Assembly (NCBI GenBank): GCA_903842455.1
Contig: CAIMLX010000256.1
Coordinates: forward strand, 18,088-82,087
Source of the DNA: an uncultured Hyphomicrobiales bacterium
GTDB lineage: Bacteria; Pseudomonadota; Alphaproteobacteria; Rhizobiales; Devosiaceae
Direction: 5' to 3'
DNA length: 64,000 nt
Every line of letters starts with the position of its first letter. Position 1 is the first letter of the stretch. The notes beneath the pieces were generated by a model. That model did not search any database and was not told where the DNA came from. It saw only the letters and a program-made list of their open reading frames with translations. This document shows positions 52,636 through 61,957 of the stretch, one piece after another. Position numbers and translations under genes: made by a program.

Positions 52636-53126
52636 AGGGCCACTCGATCGCTCTGGCCGCCATCGCCCTTGGCATGGCCGCGCCTCTTGCCTCACCCGTC
52701 CTCGCCGAGGATGCGGCCTGCACCATCTGGACCGTCGGCATGGTCGAGGACGAGGGCGGCGAAGTGCTCACGGCGCAGGCCTGCTCCACCGATCGCCCTG
52801 ATGCGTATCTGGGGCTTAGCTGCTTTGCCGGCAGCGTTTTCGTCCGCTACGACCTCGGGCTCGGCGGCGAAGCGGAACCGGCGCTGGACGAGGTGACCGA
52901 CGTCACCTTCTCGACCGGCAGCGACGCCGTCACCCTGACCATGGCCTACCAGGCGATGGACGGCACCCATGCCGCCGATGCGACCCTCGACGACCCGCTG
53001 ATCCAGTTGCTCAAGGCCGGTGAAACCGTCACCGTCAAGGACGAGCCGGGCCGCTACCCGGTCAGGACCTTCTCGCTCGAGGGCTCGGCTGCGGCGCTGG
53101 GCGGGCTGGTCGCGGGGTGCAGCTGA
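52632..53126 (+). CDS. Secreted hypothetical protein
   Basis: Signal peptide MKGHSIALAAIALGMAAPLASPVLA; paired Cys. Confidence 0.65.
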   Translation: MKGHSIALAAIALGMAAPLASPVLAEDAACTIWTVGMVEDEGGEVLTAQACSTDRPDAYLGLSCFAGSVFVRYDLGLGGEAEPALDEVTDVTFSTGSDAVTLTMAYQAMDGTHAADATLDDPLIQLLKAGETVTVKDEPGRYPVRTFSLEGSAAALGGLVAGCS

Positions 53127-53191
53127 CGCCCCGCTCCGACCGGGTAACTTTGCGCACACCAACTCGTGTCGCCCTGAATTTCCTCGTCCCC

Positions 53192-53217
53192 GGAACGCTT
53201 TGCCCAAGTCGTGCATT
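53192..53217 (+). promoter_or_regulatory. Candidate EcfG/RpoE2-type promoter of csbD
   Basis: GGAAC-N19-TT, 30 bp before the ATG. Confidence 0.5.
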
Positions 53218-53247
53218 TCCCTAGCACAACCAACAGGGAGACCTCAG

Positions 53248-53430
53248 ATGCACAAGGACGAAGTCAAAGGCGCCGCCAAGGAAGCCCGTGGTCACGTCAA
53301 GGACGCGATCGGCAAGGTGACCGGCGACGACAAGCTGCGCGTCGATGGTGCCGCCGACAAGGTCGAAGGCAACGTGCAGAAGAACGTTGGCAAGCTGAAG
53401 GACGACGCGGCCGACGCGCTGAAGAAATAA
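53248..53430 (+). CDS. CsbD family stress protein
   Basis: MHKDEVKGAAKEARGHVKDAIGKVTGDDKLRVDGAADKVEGNVQKNVGKLKDDAADALKK. Confidence 0.95.
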   Translation: MHKDEVKGAAKEARGHVKDAIGKVTGDDKLRVDGAADKVEGNVQKNVGKLKDDAADALKK

Positions 53431-53566
53431 CCAAAGCCGCGCTCCGCGCGGCACCGCGATTGCCTCGCCGGCGTGGGAACCGGGCTGGTGAGGGCACAAC
53501 GCCCGGATCGGCACGGAGACCACGCCGATCCAGCAAAACGCGGAAGCGCTGCAGCGCCATCTGAAA

Positions 53567-53589
53567 GGCCGCCCAACGGGCGGCCTTTT
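53567..53589 (+). terminator. Intrinsic terminator
   Basis: ggccgccc-aac-gggcggcc-tttt. Confidence 0.8.
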
Positions 53590-53624
53590 GCTATGCTCGG
53601 TGCTCCAGCAGCGGGAGTCGGCAG

Positions 53625-53975
53625 ATGATCGGCAGCATCCTTGCGGGCGTCGTTGCCCTCATCCACCTCTACATCCTCGTGCTCGAGATGGTCCTGTGGG
53701 ACAGGCCGCAGGGCATGAAGGCTTTCGGCACCACGCCCGAGTTCGCCGCGCAGACGAAGGTGCTTGCCGCCAACCAGGGCCTCTACAACGGCTTCCTCGC
53801 GGCGGGCCTGATCTGGGGCATCGGGCTGGGTGAAGCGGGCGATCCGATCAAGCTGTTCTTCCTCGGCTGCGTCGCCGTCGCCGGGCTCTACGGTGCTGCC
53901 ACCGCCGGCCGCAAGATCCTGTTCGTGCAGACCATTCCCGCGGCCATCGCGATGATCGGCGTGTGGTTTGCCTGA
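53625..53975 (+). CDS. DUF1304 family membrane protein
   Basis: MIGSILAGVVALIHLYILVLEMVLWDRPQGMKAFGTTPEFAAQTKVLAANQGLYNGFLAAGLIWG. Confidence 0.92.
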   Translation: MIGSILAGVVALIHLYILVLEMVLWDRPQGMKAFGTTPEFAAQTKVLAANQGLYNGFLAAGLIWGIGLGEAGDPIKLFFLGCVAVAGLYGAATAGRKILFVQTIPAAIAMIGVWFA

Positions 53976-54059
53976 GGGTTGTTCACAGGTCGGCAACCCT
54001 GTGCCCAAGCAGTTTGCCGTAGCACTGCGTAACGGCTAACGTCAGGGTACGCGGGCGGC

Positions 54060-55064
54060 GTGACTTGGGGTGAACTACCGATGTGGGATTTCTCCATCGG
54101 GCAGGCTTTGACGCTGATGGGGCGCACCATGCCCTTCATCGTGCTCCGCGTGCTCGTCTATGCCGGCATTGCCATCGCATACGTTCTCGTTACCGGTGTC
54201 GGAGCCGGGGTCGGCTGGGGCATCGGGGCCTTCGGCGACGAGGAGTTCCGCGCCGGTTCCACCATCTGGGGCGGCGGCATCGGCTTCGCGCTGACGGCCG
54301 GGGTGCTCTACTTCGCCCGCGAGTACATCCTCTACATCGTCAAGGCCGGCCACATCGCCGTGCTGGTGAAGCTGATCGACGGAGAGGCCGTGCCCGATGG
54401 GCAGAACCAGGTCACCTACGCCACCACCATCGTGAAGGACCGCTTCATCGAGGCCAACGTGCTGTTCGCCATCGACCAGCTGGTCAAGGGTGTGCTCAAC
54501 GCCATTGTCGGCCTCGTGCAGGGAGTGGCCTCGTTCCTGCCGATTCCCGGCCTCACCAATCTGGTGCAGGTGGTCCGCGCCTTCCTCAAGATCGCCGTCG
54601 GCCTCGTCGACGAAGTGATCCTCGCCCACGCCATCCGCACCAATGCCACCAACCCCTGGGCCTCGGCGCAGACGGCACTGGTGCTCTACGCGCAGAACTA
54701 CCCCACCATGCTGAAGAACGCGGCCTGGCTCACCGTCATCACCTATGGCCTCGCCTTTATCGTGTTCCTCGTCATGCTGGCCCCCGCGGCGGCGATCGTG
54801 TGGCTGATGCCGGGCGGCTGGTCGGCGGCGGGCGTGGTGTTCGCGCTGATCTTCGCCTGGGCGGTGAAGGCGGCGCTGATCGAGCCCTTCGCCATCGCCT
54901 GCCTGTTGCAGGTGTTCTTCCGCACCACCGCCGGCCAGCGGCCCGACCCCGAGTGGGACGCGCGGATTTCCGGCGTGTCGAAAAAGTTCACCGAGCTCAA
55001 GGACAAGGCCGGCCAGTGGATGGGCGGCCGCGCGACAGCGGGGGGGATGGACCCGGCGCGCTGA
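54060..55064 (+). CDS. Polytopic conserved membrane protein (start may be 54081)
   Basis: 334 aa with several TM segments and a soluble C-terminus. Confidence 0.75.
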   Translation: MTWGELPMWDFSIGQALTLMGRTMPFIVLRVLVYAGIAIAYVLVTGVGAGVGWGIGAFGDEEFRAGSTIWGGGIGFALTAGVLYFAREYILYIVKAGHIAVLVKLIDGEAVPDGQNQVTYATTIVKDRFIEANVLFAIDQLVKGVLNAIVGLVQGVASFLPIPGLTNLVQVVRAFLKIAVGLVDEVILAHAIRTNATNPWASAQTALVLYAQNYPTMLKNAAWLTVITYGLAFIVFLVMLAPAAAIVWLMPGGWSAAGVVFALIFAWAVKAALIEPFAIACLLQVFFRTTAGQRPDPEWDARISGVSKKFTELKDKAGQWMGGRATAGGMDPAR

Positions 55065-55075
55065 GGCGCAGAGCC

Positions 55076-55381
55076 ATGAAACAGGTCATCTTCCAGCTCG
55101 ACTACGGCATGGTCAGCCACGGCCTCGCGCCGCTCTACGTCGATGGAGTCGCCACCGAACTTCGGTTCTGGGGCTTCTCCAACGACATCCTCCGCCGCCT
55201 CGCCCGCCTCAACGAGCTCTACGACCGCCAGGTCAACTGGGACAACCCATCCGACCGCACCTGGCGCATCTCCGACCGCGACCGCAACGAGTTCAACGCA
55301 CTGCTCCCTTTCGTGATCTCGGAGCTGCAGGTGGCCATCGGCCACAAGTGGCAGATCGTGGTGGAGACGCGGGCGTTGTGA
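55076..55381 (+). CDS. Conserved hypothetical protein, 101 aa
   Basis: MKQVIFQLDYGMVSHGLAPLYVDGVATELRFWGFSNDILRRLARLNELYDRQVNWDNPSDRTW; hidden in ORF 54083..55381. Confidence 0.7.
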   Translation: MKQVIFQLDYGMVSHGLAPLYVDGVATELRFWGFSNDILRRLARLNELYDRQVNWDNPSDRTWRISDRDRNEFNALLPFVISELQVAIGHKWQIVVETRAL

Positions 55382-55425
55382 GGGGCGGTCAAGGTAGGGT
55401 TCGGCCCCCCCCCGGCGCTGGTGGC

Positions 55426-55815
55426 TCACTTGCCCCAGAAGGCGTCTTCCTGCTCGGGGTTCGAGGAGAAGAGCCAGACCTCGACAATCTTGCCGTCGGC
55501 AATACGCAGGAGGTCGATGCCGGGCTGGTCGAGCTTGATGCCGTCCCGCTGGGCTGCGAACTCGATCTCGATGGCCACGAGATCGCCGTTGGCGAGAAAG
55601 CGATGGGCGTGAGTGATGGCGAACGTTCCGCCCGACGCCGCCATCATGCCTCCGAACATCTCGCCGAACTCTGCAATGCCGTTCTTGACACCCGAGAACT
55701 GGTTGTCGCCAGGCTGATGCCAGACGACCTGGGGTGAGATCAGGCTGCCAAGGACCGCCTGGTCGCCGCTCTGGACAGCTTTGATGTAGCTCTTTGCGAT
55801 GTCGATTTCTGTCAT
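55426..55815 (-). CDS. SnoaL/NTF2-like protein
   Basis: YIKAVQSGDQAVLGSLISPQVVWHQPGDNQFSGVKNGIAEFGEMFGGM. Confidence 0.88.
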   Translation of the reverse strand: MTEIDIAKSYIKAVQSGDQAVLGSLISPQVVWHQPGDNQFSGVKNGIAEFGEMFGGMMAASGGTFAITHAHRFLANGDLVAIEIEFAAQRDGIKLDQPGIDLLRIADGKIVEVWLFSSNPEQEDAFWGK

Positions 55816-55967
55816 GTCTATCTCTCTGGTTGCCGATGGCGGGACTGTCGCACTGACTGCGATGCAGTGCGTGAGAGTGGTAATAATGGTCCGGACCTCA
55901 CTCTGTCGTGGTGGTTTGGTGCCGATTTATGATAATAATCGGACATCATGACAGCTAGGGAGCAGGA

Positions 55968-56858
55968 ATGGCTGGGGCTCGGGCCAAGGTTGGCAAGATC
56001 GAGTACCGTCCGCGCGGACGCGGGCTCGACGTTGAGGTGTTCCTGTTTTCCGACCTGCGCGGGCGGGTCTCCCGCGCAGACCTGCTGGCGCTGTACCACT
56101 ACTCGTTCCACACGCTGATTTGCGTGACCGAGGGCGAGGTTACCCAGCTGGTGGACTTCCAGTCGGTCGCCTGCTCAGCAGGGTCGCTGCTGGTGCTCCG
56201 CCCCGGCCAGGTCCACAGTTTTGGTCGTGACGAAGGTTGGGACGGGTGGATGGTCCTGTTCCGGGCAGACTTCCTGCCCTCGGAGACGCAGACGACCGCC
56301 GACCTGTTGCCGGGCCTCGGGCTCGACCGGTTGCCGGATCATCTGTCGCTGTCGACGGGTGACTTCGAGGCGATCAGCGAGGTCATCGCCAGAATGCGAC
56401 AGGACGCCGAAAGCGATGCTTCTCCCAAGGACGTTCATGCGCTTCTGCGTTACCAGCTTTGCGCCCTGCTGGTTCGCCTTACCATCCTGCAGGATCAACA
56501 TGTTGGCCCGACTGTCGGACGAACCCCGGGACTGCAGCGATTCGCCAGTTTCCGGGCACTCGTCGAACAGAACTACGCTGGTTGGCATCAGGTCGCTGAG
56601 TATGCAGATGCGCTGGCCTGCACCGAAAAGAGCCTGACGCGGGCAGCGCTGGAAGCGACCGGTAAGAGCGCCAAGAGCATCATTGCAGATCGCATTGCGC
56701 TCGAAGCCAAGCGGCTTCTGGCGCATACCGACGGCCCCATCTTCCTCATCGCCGAGCGACTGGGGTTCGGAGAGGCAACCAACTTCACCAAGTTCTTCAA
56801 ACGCGAGACGGGCCGAACGCCGCTCGGATTCCGAGAGGAACACAAGTTGGCCAAGTGA
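55968..56858 (+). CDS. AraC family transcriptional regulator
   Basis: C-terminal AEYADALACTEKSLTRAALEATGKSAKSIIADRIALEAKRLLAHTDGPIFLIAERLGFGEATNFTKFFKRETGRTPLGFR. Confidence 0.93.
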   Translation: MAGARAKVGKIEYRPRGRGLDVEVFLFSDLRGRVSRADLLALYHYSFHTLICVTEGEVTQLVDFQSVACSAGSLLVLRPGQVHSFGRDEGWDGWMVLFRADFLPSETQTTADLLPGLGLDRLPDHLSLSTGDFEAISEVIARMRQDAESDASPKDVHALLRYQLCALLVRLTILQDQHVGPTVGRTPGLQRFASFRALVEQNYAGWHQVAEYADALACTEKSLTRAALEATGKSAKSIIADRIALEAKRLLAHTDGPIFLIAERLGFGEATNFTKFFKRETGRTPLGFREEHKLAK

Positions 56859-56931
56859 GGCAAACGGCGGCTTGTGGCGCGCACAGCGGACCTCGTAGCA
56901 GCGCCAATCAGCGTCAATGCCTGTGCAGCCC

Positions 56932-57459
56932 CTACCCAAACGAATAGTGCAACCGCGCCCCGCCGCTCCCCAGCGCGTGCGCCGATAGCAGCTTCAGCCC
57001 TAGGGAAAAGCCGGTCGGCGGGAACAGCGGGGTGCCGCCGCCGATCAACTGGCTGATGACGTATGCCTCGAGCTCGTCCAGCGCGCCGCGTTCGATGAAG
57101 GCCATCTGCAGCTTGCCGCCGCCCAGCATCCACACGTCGCCATCGTCGAGCGCGCGGAGTTCGGCGATCAGCGCATCGACATCCGCGCGTGTCTCGAGCG
57201 CGCCGATCGGGTCGGGCAGGGGGCGTGAGGTGACGACGATGGCGCGTTGCCCGGCGTAGGGCCAGTTTATCCCCTCGCGCACCAGCCAGTCGTATGTTGC
57301 CCGTCCCATCACCACGGTGCGGATGCGCTTGATGAACAGGTTGTAGTCGAATTCGCCGAGCTCGAGGTCCTTGCGCTCGGTCAGCCAGTTGAGCCCCTCG
57401 TGCGGGTCGGCAATGAAGCCGTCGAGGCTGGCGGCGATATACCCAACAATTCTGGCCAT
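56932..57459 (-). CDS. Dihydrofolate reductase-like (RibD C-terminal) protein
   Basis: VGYIAASLDGFIADPHEGLNWLTER...VVMGRATYDWLVREG...DVWMLGGGKLQMAFIERG. Confidence 0.9.
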   Translation of the reverse strand: MARIVGYIAASLDGFIADPHEGLNWLTERKDLELGEFDYNLFIKRIRTVVMGRATYDWLVREGINWPYAGQRAIVVTSRPLPDPIGALETRADVDALIAELRALDDGDVWMLGGGKLQMAFIERGALDELEAYVISQLIGGGTPLFPPTGFSLGLKLLSAHALGSGGARLHYSFG

Positions 57460-57493
57460 TCGGAATCTCCTGAGCTAGGATGATCAGAATATA

Positions 57494-57511
57494 TAAATGA
57501 ACGTTCATTTA
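57494..57511. promoter_or_regulatory. TetR-type operator
   Basis: TAAATGAACGTTCATTTA, 18-bp perfect palindrome in a 54-bp divergent intergenic region. Confidence 0.75.
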
Positions 57512-57513
57512 CA

Positions 57514-58080
57514 ATGGCCAGACAGCGCACCGTACCCGACGAACTCATTGTAGAAGCAGCACTTCTGCTGATGAACCGCCTCGGCCCCGAGGCGCTGACA
57601 CTGGCAGAAGTTGGTGGTTTAGTGGGCCTTTCGGCCGCCACCTTGCTGCAACGATTCGGCTCCAAGGACGCCCTGAAGCGCGCCGCACTCGAACACGCCT
57701 GGGACCAGCTCGGCGAGACGACCCTCACGGCCGATGAGGGGCAACCCGAGACCTTCGACGGCGCCCTCGCCATCATCGCGGCACTGTCGCCGTCAGCCGA
57801 TCCGGCGTCCGAATTCGACGGCGGCCTGCTGCTGCTGCGCGAGGACCTGCGCGACCCGGTGCTGCGCGCCCGCGGCATCGCCTGGCTCGAAACCCTCGCC
57901 CTGGCGCTCGGCCGCCGCATCACCCACGAGCCGTCGCAGCGCCGCAAGCTGGGGCGGCTGATGGTCAACCAGTGGCAGGGCGCCCAGATCTGGTGGGCCT
58001 TCAACCGCAAGGGCGCGGCGCAGGACGCCATCGCCGCGGACCTCCGCGAATGGTACGCCGCGCTGAACCTGCCACGCTGA
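57514..58080 (+). CDS. TetR family regulator
   Basis: PDELIVEAALLLMNRLGPEALTLAEVGGLVGLSAATLLQRFGSKDAL. Confidence 0.92.
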   Translation: MARQRTVPDELIVEAALLLMNRLGPEALTLAEVGGLVGLSAATLLQRFGSKDALKRAALEHAWDQLGETTLTADEGQPETFDGALAIIAALSPSADPASEFDGGLLLLREDLRDPVLRARGIAWLETLALALGRRITHEPSQRRKLGRLMVNQWQGAQIWWAFNRKGAAQDAIAADLREWYAALNLPR

Positions 58081-58141
58081 GCCGCATTCTCCCCGGCAGC
58101 GCCATGGGCTAGGCTGACGGCCCAGTCCGGGGGAGGGATCG

Positions 58142-59620
58142 ATGCCTGCCAACAGCGAAAGCCTGCTGCTCACCCCGTCCGAAATGGGCCGCGCCGACCA
58201 GTTGGCCGTCGCCGCCGGCATCCAGTCCTTCAAGCTGATGGAGCATGCCGGCGCCGCCGTCGCCGATGCGGTCGCCGAGCGCTACCCCGACGGCCGGGTG
58301 CTGATTCTCTGCGGCCCCGGCAACAATGGCGGCGACGGCTTCGTTGCGGCCAAGAAGCTCAAGGAGCGCGGCCGCGACGTCCGGGTCGCCCTGTTCGGCA
58401 GCCGCGACCGGATGCAGGGCGACGCCGCCTTCTTCCACGACCTCTGGAACGGCCCGGTCGAGGAGGCCCGCCCCGACGGGGTGCACGGCGCCGCCGTCAT
58501 CGTCGATGCCCTGCTCGGCGCCGGCCTCGACCGCGACGTCGATGGCGCGCTCAAGGAGATCATCGAAGCCATCAACGGCGCCCGCGTCCCCGTCGTCGCG
58601 GTGGATGTGCCGAGCGGCATCGACGGCAGTTCGGGGCAGGTGCGCGGCATCGCCGTGCGCGCGGATCTCAGCGTCACTTTCTTCCGCCTGAAGCCCGGCC
58701 ACCACCTGCTGCCCGGCCGCGCGCGCTGCGGCGAAATCATCCTCGCGCAGATCGGCATCCCGGACTCGGTGCTGGACGAGATCCGCCCCAACCTGCGCAC
58801 CAACAACCCGGCCCTCTGGCCGCTGCCGCAGCCCGATCCCGAGGGCCACAAGTTCACTCGCGGCCATGCCGTCGTCATGTCCGGCAGCCCGCTTCAAACC
58901 GGCGCCAGCCGCCTGACGGCGATGGCGGCGCTGCGGACCGGGGCAGGGCTCGTCACGCTGGCCGGCCCGCATTCCTCGCTGCTGGTGCAGGCCAACCACG
59001 TCACCGCCATCATGCTGAAGCCGGTCGATGGCGTGGCGAGCCTGTCGCTGCTGCTGCAGGACCACAAGGTGAAGGCCTTCGCCATCGGCCCGGCGGCGGG
59101 CGTGGGCGAAGCCACCAAGGCCAACGTGCTCGCCGTGCTCGGCGGCGGCCCCGCGACCGTGCTCGATGCCGATGCGCTCACCAGCTTCAATGACAGCCCC
59201 GAAATCCTGTTCTCGGCCATCAAATACCACCCCGACCGCCCGGTGGTGCTGACCCCGCACGAGGGCGAGTTCGAGCGCCTGTTCGGCCGGGTCGACGGCT
59301 CCAAGGTCGAGCGCGCCCGCTCCGCCGCCATCCGCTCGGGCGCGGTGGTGGTAATCAAGGGCAGCGACACCGTCGTCGCCGCGCCGGACGGCCGCGCCGT
59401 CATCAACACCAACGCCCCGCCGACGCTGGGCACCGCCGGCTCCGGCGACGTCCTCGCCGGCATTATCACCGGGCTGCTGGCGCAGGGCGTGAAGGGTTTT
59501 GACGCGGCCTGCGCCGGGGTGTGGATCCACGGCGAGGCGGCCAACCTCTGGGGCAAGCCAGGGCTGATTGCCGAGGATCTGCCGGGGCTGATCCCGAACG
59601 TGCTCAAGCGGCTGATTTAG
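58142..59620 (+). CDS. nnr: Bifunctional NAD(P)H-hydrate epimerase/dehydratase
   Basis: LILCGPGNNGGDGFVAAKKLKERG (epimerase); LTPHEGEFERLFG, GTAGSGDVLAGIITGLLAQG (dehydratase). Confidence 0.96.
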   Translation: MPANSESLLLTPSEMGRADQLAVAAGIQSFKLMEHAGAAVADAVAERYPDGRVLILCGPGNNGGDGFVAAKKLKERGRDVRVALFGSRDRMQGDAAFFHDLWNGPVEEARPDGVHGAAVIVDALLGAGLDRDVDGALKEIIEAINGARVPVVAVDVPSGIDGSSGQVRGIAVRADLSVTFFRLKPGHHLLPGRARCGEIILAQIGIPDSVLDEIRPNLRTNNPALWPLPQPDPEGHKFTRGHAVVMSGSPLQTGASRLTAMAALRTGAGLVTLAGPHSSLLVQANHVTAIMLKPVDGVASLSLLLQDHKVKAFAIGPAAGVGEATKANVLAVLGGGPATVLDADALTSFNDSPEILFSAIKYHPDRPVVLTPHEGEFERLFGRVDGSKVERARSAAIRSGAVVVIKGSDTVVAAPDGRAVINTNAPPTLGTAGSGDVLAGIITGLLAQGVKGFDAACAGVWIHGEAANLWGKPGLIAEDLPGLIPNVLKRLI

Positions 59621-59734
59621 CGCTCAGCGCAGGGCTCGCTGCGGACGGGGGAAACAGGCGCCGCGGTTGTTCTGGCGCTCAAAGACCCTTCCGTCGCCGC
59701 TCCGATGCATTATCCTCCCGCCCCGGAGGATCGG

Positions 59735-60094
59735 ATGAACAGCAAGAACAACGCGCGGCTTTATGCGATGGCGTTTGGCAGCGTCTATCCGGCCTATGTC
59801 GCCAAGGCGGAGCGGAAGGGGCGGACGAAGGCGGAGGTGGACGAGATCATCTGCTGGCTCACCGGGCACACAGAGGCGTCGCTCGCGGCGGTGATCGCCG
59901 ACCGGACCAGTTTTGCCGACTTCATCGCCCACGCCCCGGCGCTGAACCCGGCCCGCGCGCTCATCACCGGCGTGGTGTGCGGCGTGCGGGTGGAGGAGAT
60001 CGAGGAACAGCCGATGCGGGAGATCCGCTATCTCGACAAGCTCGTGGACGAGTTGGCGAAGGGGAAGGCGATGGGGAAGATATTGCGGGGGTGA
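59735..60094 (+). CDS. DUF2200 family protein
   Basis: [44 protein letters not shown]. Confidence 0.92.
   Translation: MNSKNNARLYAMAFGSVYPAYVAKAERKGRTKAEVDEIICWLTGHTEASLAAVIADRTSFADFIAHAPALNPARALITGVVCGVRVEEIEEQPMREIRYLDKLVDELAKGKAMGKILRG
59827..60094. repeat. 268-bp direct repeat, copy 1
   Basis: Near-identical, without indels, to 61591-61858. Confidence 0.92.
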
Positions 60095-60139
60095 GGTCCG
60101 GCGGGGGCCGCCGAACCACTGTTTGCGCTTCGGTGCGGA

Positions 60140-61342
60140 TCAGTATTCCGGTTCGGAGCCGATCGAATGGATGCTGAGGTCAGCACCGCGTCGCTGCTGC
60201 TCGTCGGTCAGCCGGATGCCCATTGCACGGCTGGTCAGCGCATACACCACGTAGCCGGCGCCGAAGGCATAGGCCGAGATGGCGACCGATCCGATCAACT
60301 GGCTGAGGAAACTGACACCGCCCATGCCGCCCAGCGCCTGCAGACCGAAGATTCCGGCCGCGATCCCGCCCCACAGTCCGCACAGGCCATGGAGTGGCCA
60401 GACGCCCAGGACGTCGTCGACTTTCAGCTTCTCCTGAGTCCAGTGGAATCCCTTGACGAAGATGACGCCCGCAACGCCACCGACCACCAGCGCGCCCAGT
60501 GGATGATAGAGATCCGAACCGGCGCAGACGGCGACGAGCCCGGCCAGTGCGCCGTTGTGCGCAAAGCCCGGATCGTTTCGCCCGATGATCACCGCGGCGA
60601 TGATGCCACCGACCATCGCCATCAGCGAGTTCAGCGCCACGAGGCCTGAAGCACCGGCGACCGACTGGGCCGACATGACGTTGAAGCCGAACCAGCCGAT
60701 GGCGAGCAACCACGTGCCGAGCGCCAGCCACGGGATCGAGGACGGCGCGAAGGGCCGGCCGTTGGGACCATAGCGGCCGACGCGCGAACCGATGCGCAAT
60801 ACGGCGGCCAGCGCAATCCAGCCGCCGAGCGCGTGCACCTGTATGGACCCGGCGAAATCGTGGAAGCGGGCGCCGAAGGTGCTCTCGAGCAGGGCCTGGA
60901 TGCCGTAGTTGGCGTTCCAGACGATGCCTTCCGAGAAGGGATAAATCAGGCCGACGATGACTGCCGCGGCGATCACTTGGGGCCAGAACTTCGCGCGCTC
61001 CGCCACCCCACCGGAGACGATTGCCGGTACGGCGGCGGCGAAGGTGGCGAGGAAGAAGAATTTCACCAGGCTGAAGCCCTGCGGCGCAAAGCCCTCGCCT
61101 CCGCCGGACAGGGTCGCCGCGTCGTGGAAGAAGGTCACCCCGTAGGCGATGGTGTAGCCGATGACGAAATAGGCCAGGGTGGAGAAGGCGAAATCCACCA
61201 GGATCTTCACCAGGGCATTCACTTGGTTCTTCTTGCGCACGGTTCCCAGCTCGAGGAACGCGAAGCCGCCATGCATGGCGAAAACAAGGATTGCGCCGAC
61301 GAGCACAAAGAACACGTCGAGTCCGGCATTGGACTCCGTCAT
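60140..61342 (-). CDS. amt: Ammonium transporter
   Basis: MTESNAGLDVFFVLVGAILVFAMHGGFAFLELGTVRKKN...GFAHNGALAGLVAVCAGSD; start moved to 61342. Confidence 0.95.
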   Translation of the reverse strand: MTESNAGLDVFFVLVGAILVFAMHGGFAFLELGTVRKKNQVNALVKILVDFAFSTLAYFVIGYTIAYGVTFFHDAATLSGGGEGFAPQGFSLVKFFFLATFAAAVPAIVSGGVAERAKFWPQVIAAAVIVGLIYPFSEGIVWNANYGIQALLESTFGARFHDFAGSIQVHALGGWIALAAVLRIGSRVGRYGPNGRPFAPSSIPWLALGTWLLAIGWFGFNVMSAQSVAGASGLVALNSLMAMVGGIIAAVIIGRNDPGFAHNGALAGLVAVCAGSDLYHPLGALVVGGVAGVIFVKGFHWTQEKLKVDDVLGVWPLHGLCGLWGGIAAGIFGLQALGGMGGVSFLSQLIGSVAISAYAFGAGYVVYALTSRAMGIRLTDEQQRRGADLSIHSIGSEPEY

Positions 61343-61398
61343 CTTGAGACCTCCCAAAGACCCGGCTCGCATTCCGGGATTAATTTTGGGGCAAAGCA

Positions 61399-61414
61399 TG
61401 CAAGCGGCGCGCCA
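61399..61414 (-). promoter_or_regulatory. Sigma54 -24/-12 promoter of amt
   Basis: Minus strand TGGCGCGCCGCTTGCA: GG-N10-GC, one mismatch to TGGCACG-N4-TTGCW. Confidence 0.7.
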
Positions 61415-61496
61415 GTCACGGTGGCGGGGAAGAGTCGAGGGATTTCAGGCGACTAGCGTTGCGCGCGGGACCTGCGGTCGTTGGGTGCAGGCGCGC

Positions 61497-61513
61497 TGCG
61501 CATTATTTGTGCA
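61497..61513. promoter_or_regulatory. NtrC-like enhancer site
   Basis: TGCGCA-ttatt-TGTGCA, compare TGCACC-N5-GGTGCA. Confidence 0.5.
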
Positions 61514-61590
61514 TTGCCTGGGCGCTTCGTGCTCATTTTTTCGGCATATTGCCGTTGATGGCCGGCGGTCTTATCATCCGACGCGGAGAA

Positions 61591-61858
61591 GAAGGCGGAT
61601 GTGGGCGAGATCATCTGCTGGCTCACCGGGCACACAGAGGCGTCGCTCGCGGCGGTGATCGCCGACCGGACCAGCTTTGCCGACTTCATCGCCTACGCCC
61701 CGGCGCTGAACCCGGCCCGCGCGCTCATCACCGGCGTGGTCTGCGGCGTGCGGGTGGAGGAAATCGAGGAACAGCCGATGCGGGAGATCCGCTACCTCGA
61801 CAAGCTCGTGGACGAGTTGGCGAAGGGGAAGGTGATGGGGAAGATATTGAGGGGATGA
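61591..61858 (+). pseudogene. 5'-truncated second copy of the DUF2200 gene
   Basis: [84 protein letters not shown]; no ATG upstream in frame before a stop at 61556. Confidence 0.8.
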
Positions 61859-61957
61859 TAGTCCACGCGTCAGCCGACCAGTCCGTTCGCAGCGGCCTTG
61901 ACCTAACAACTGAAACCTAAGCGCTAGAACGGTATGTCGTTTTCTTCGCCTGGCTTC

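Noticed and set aside
53460-53545. gatcggc...gccgatc inverted repeat after csbD
   Set aside because: Short arms and long loop; likely chance or part of the csbD 3' region, no further support.
59827-61858. amt flanked by repeats as a composite transposon
   Set aside because: No transposase and no terminal inverted repeats; the repeats are fragments of a host-like DUF2200 gene.
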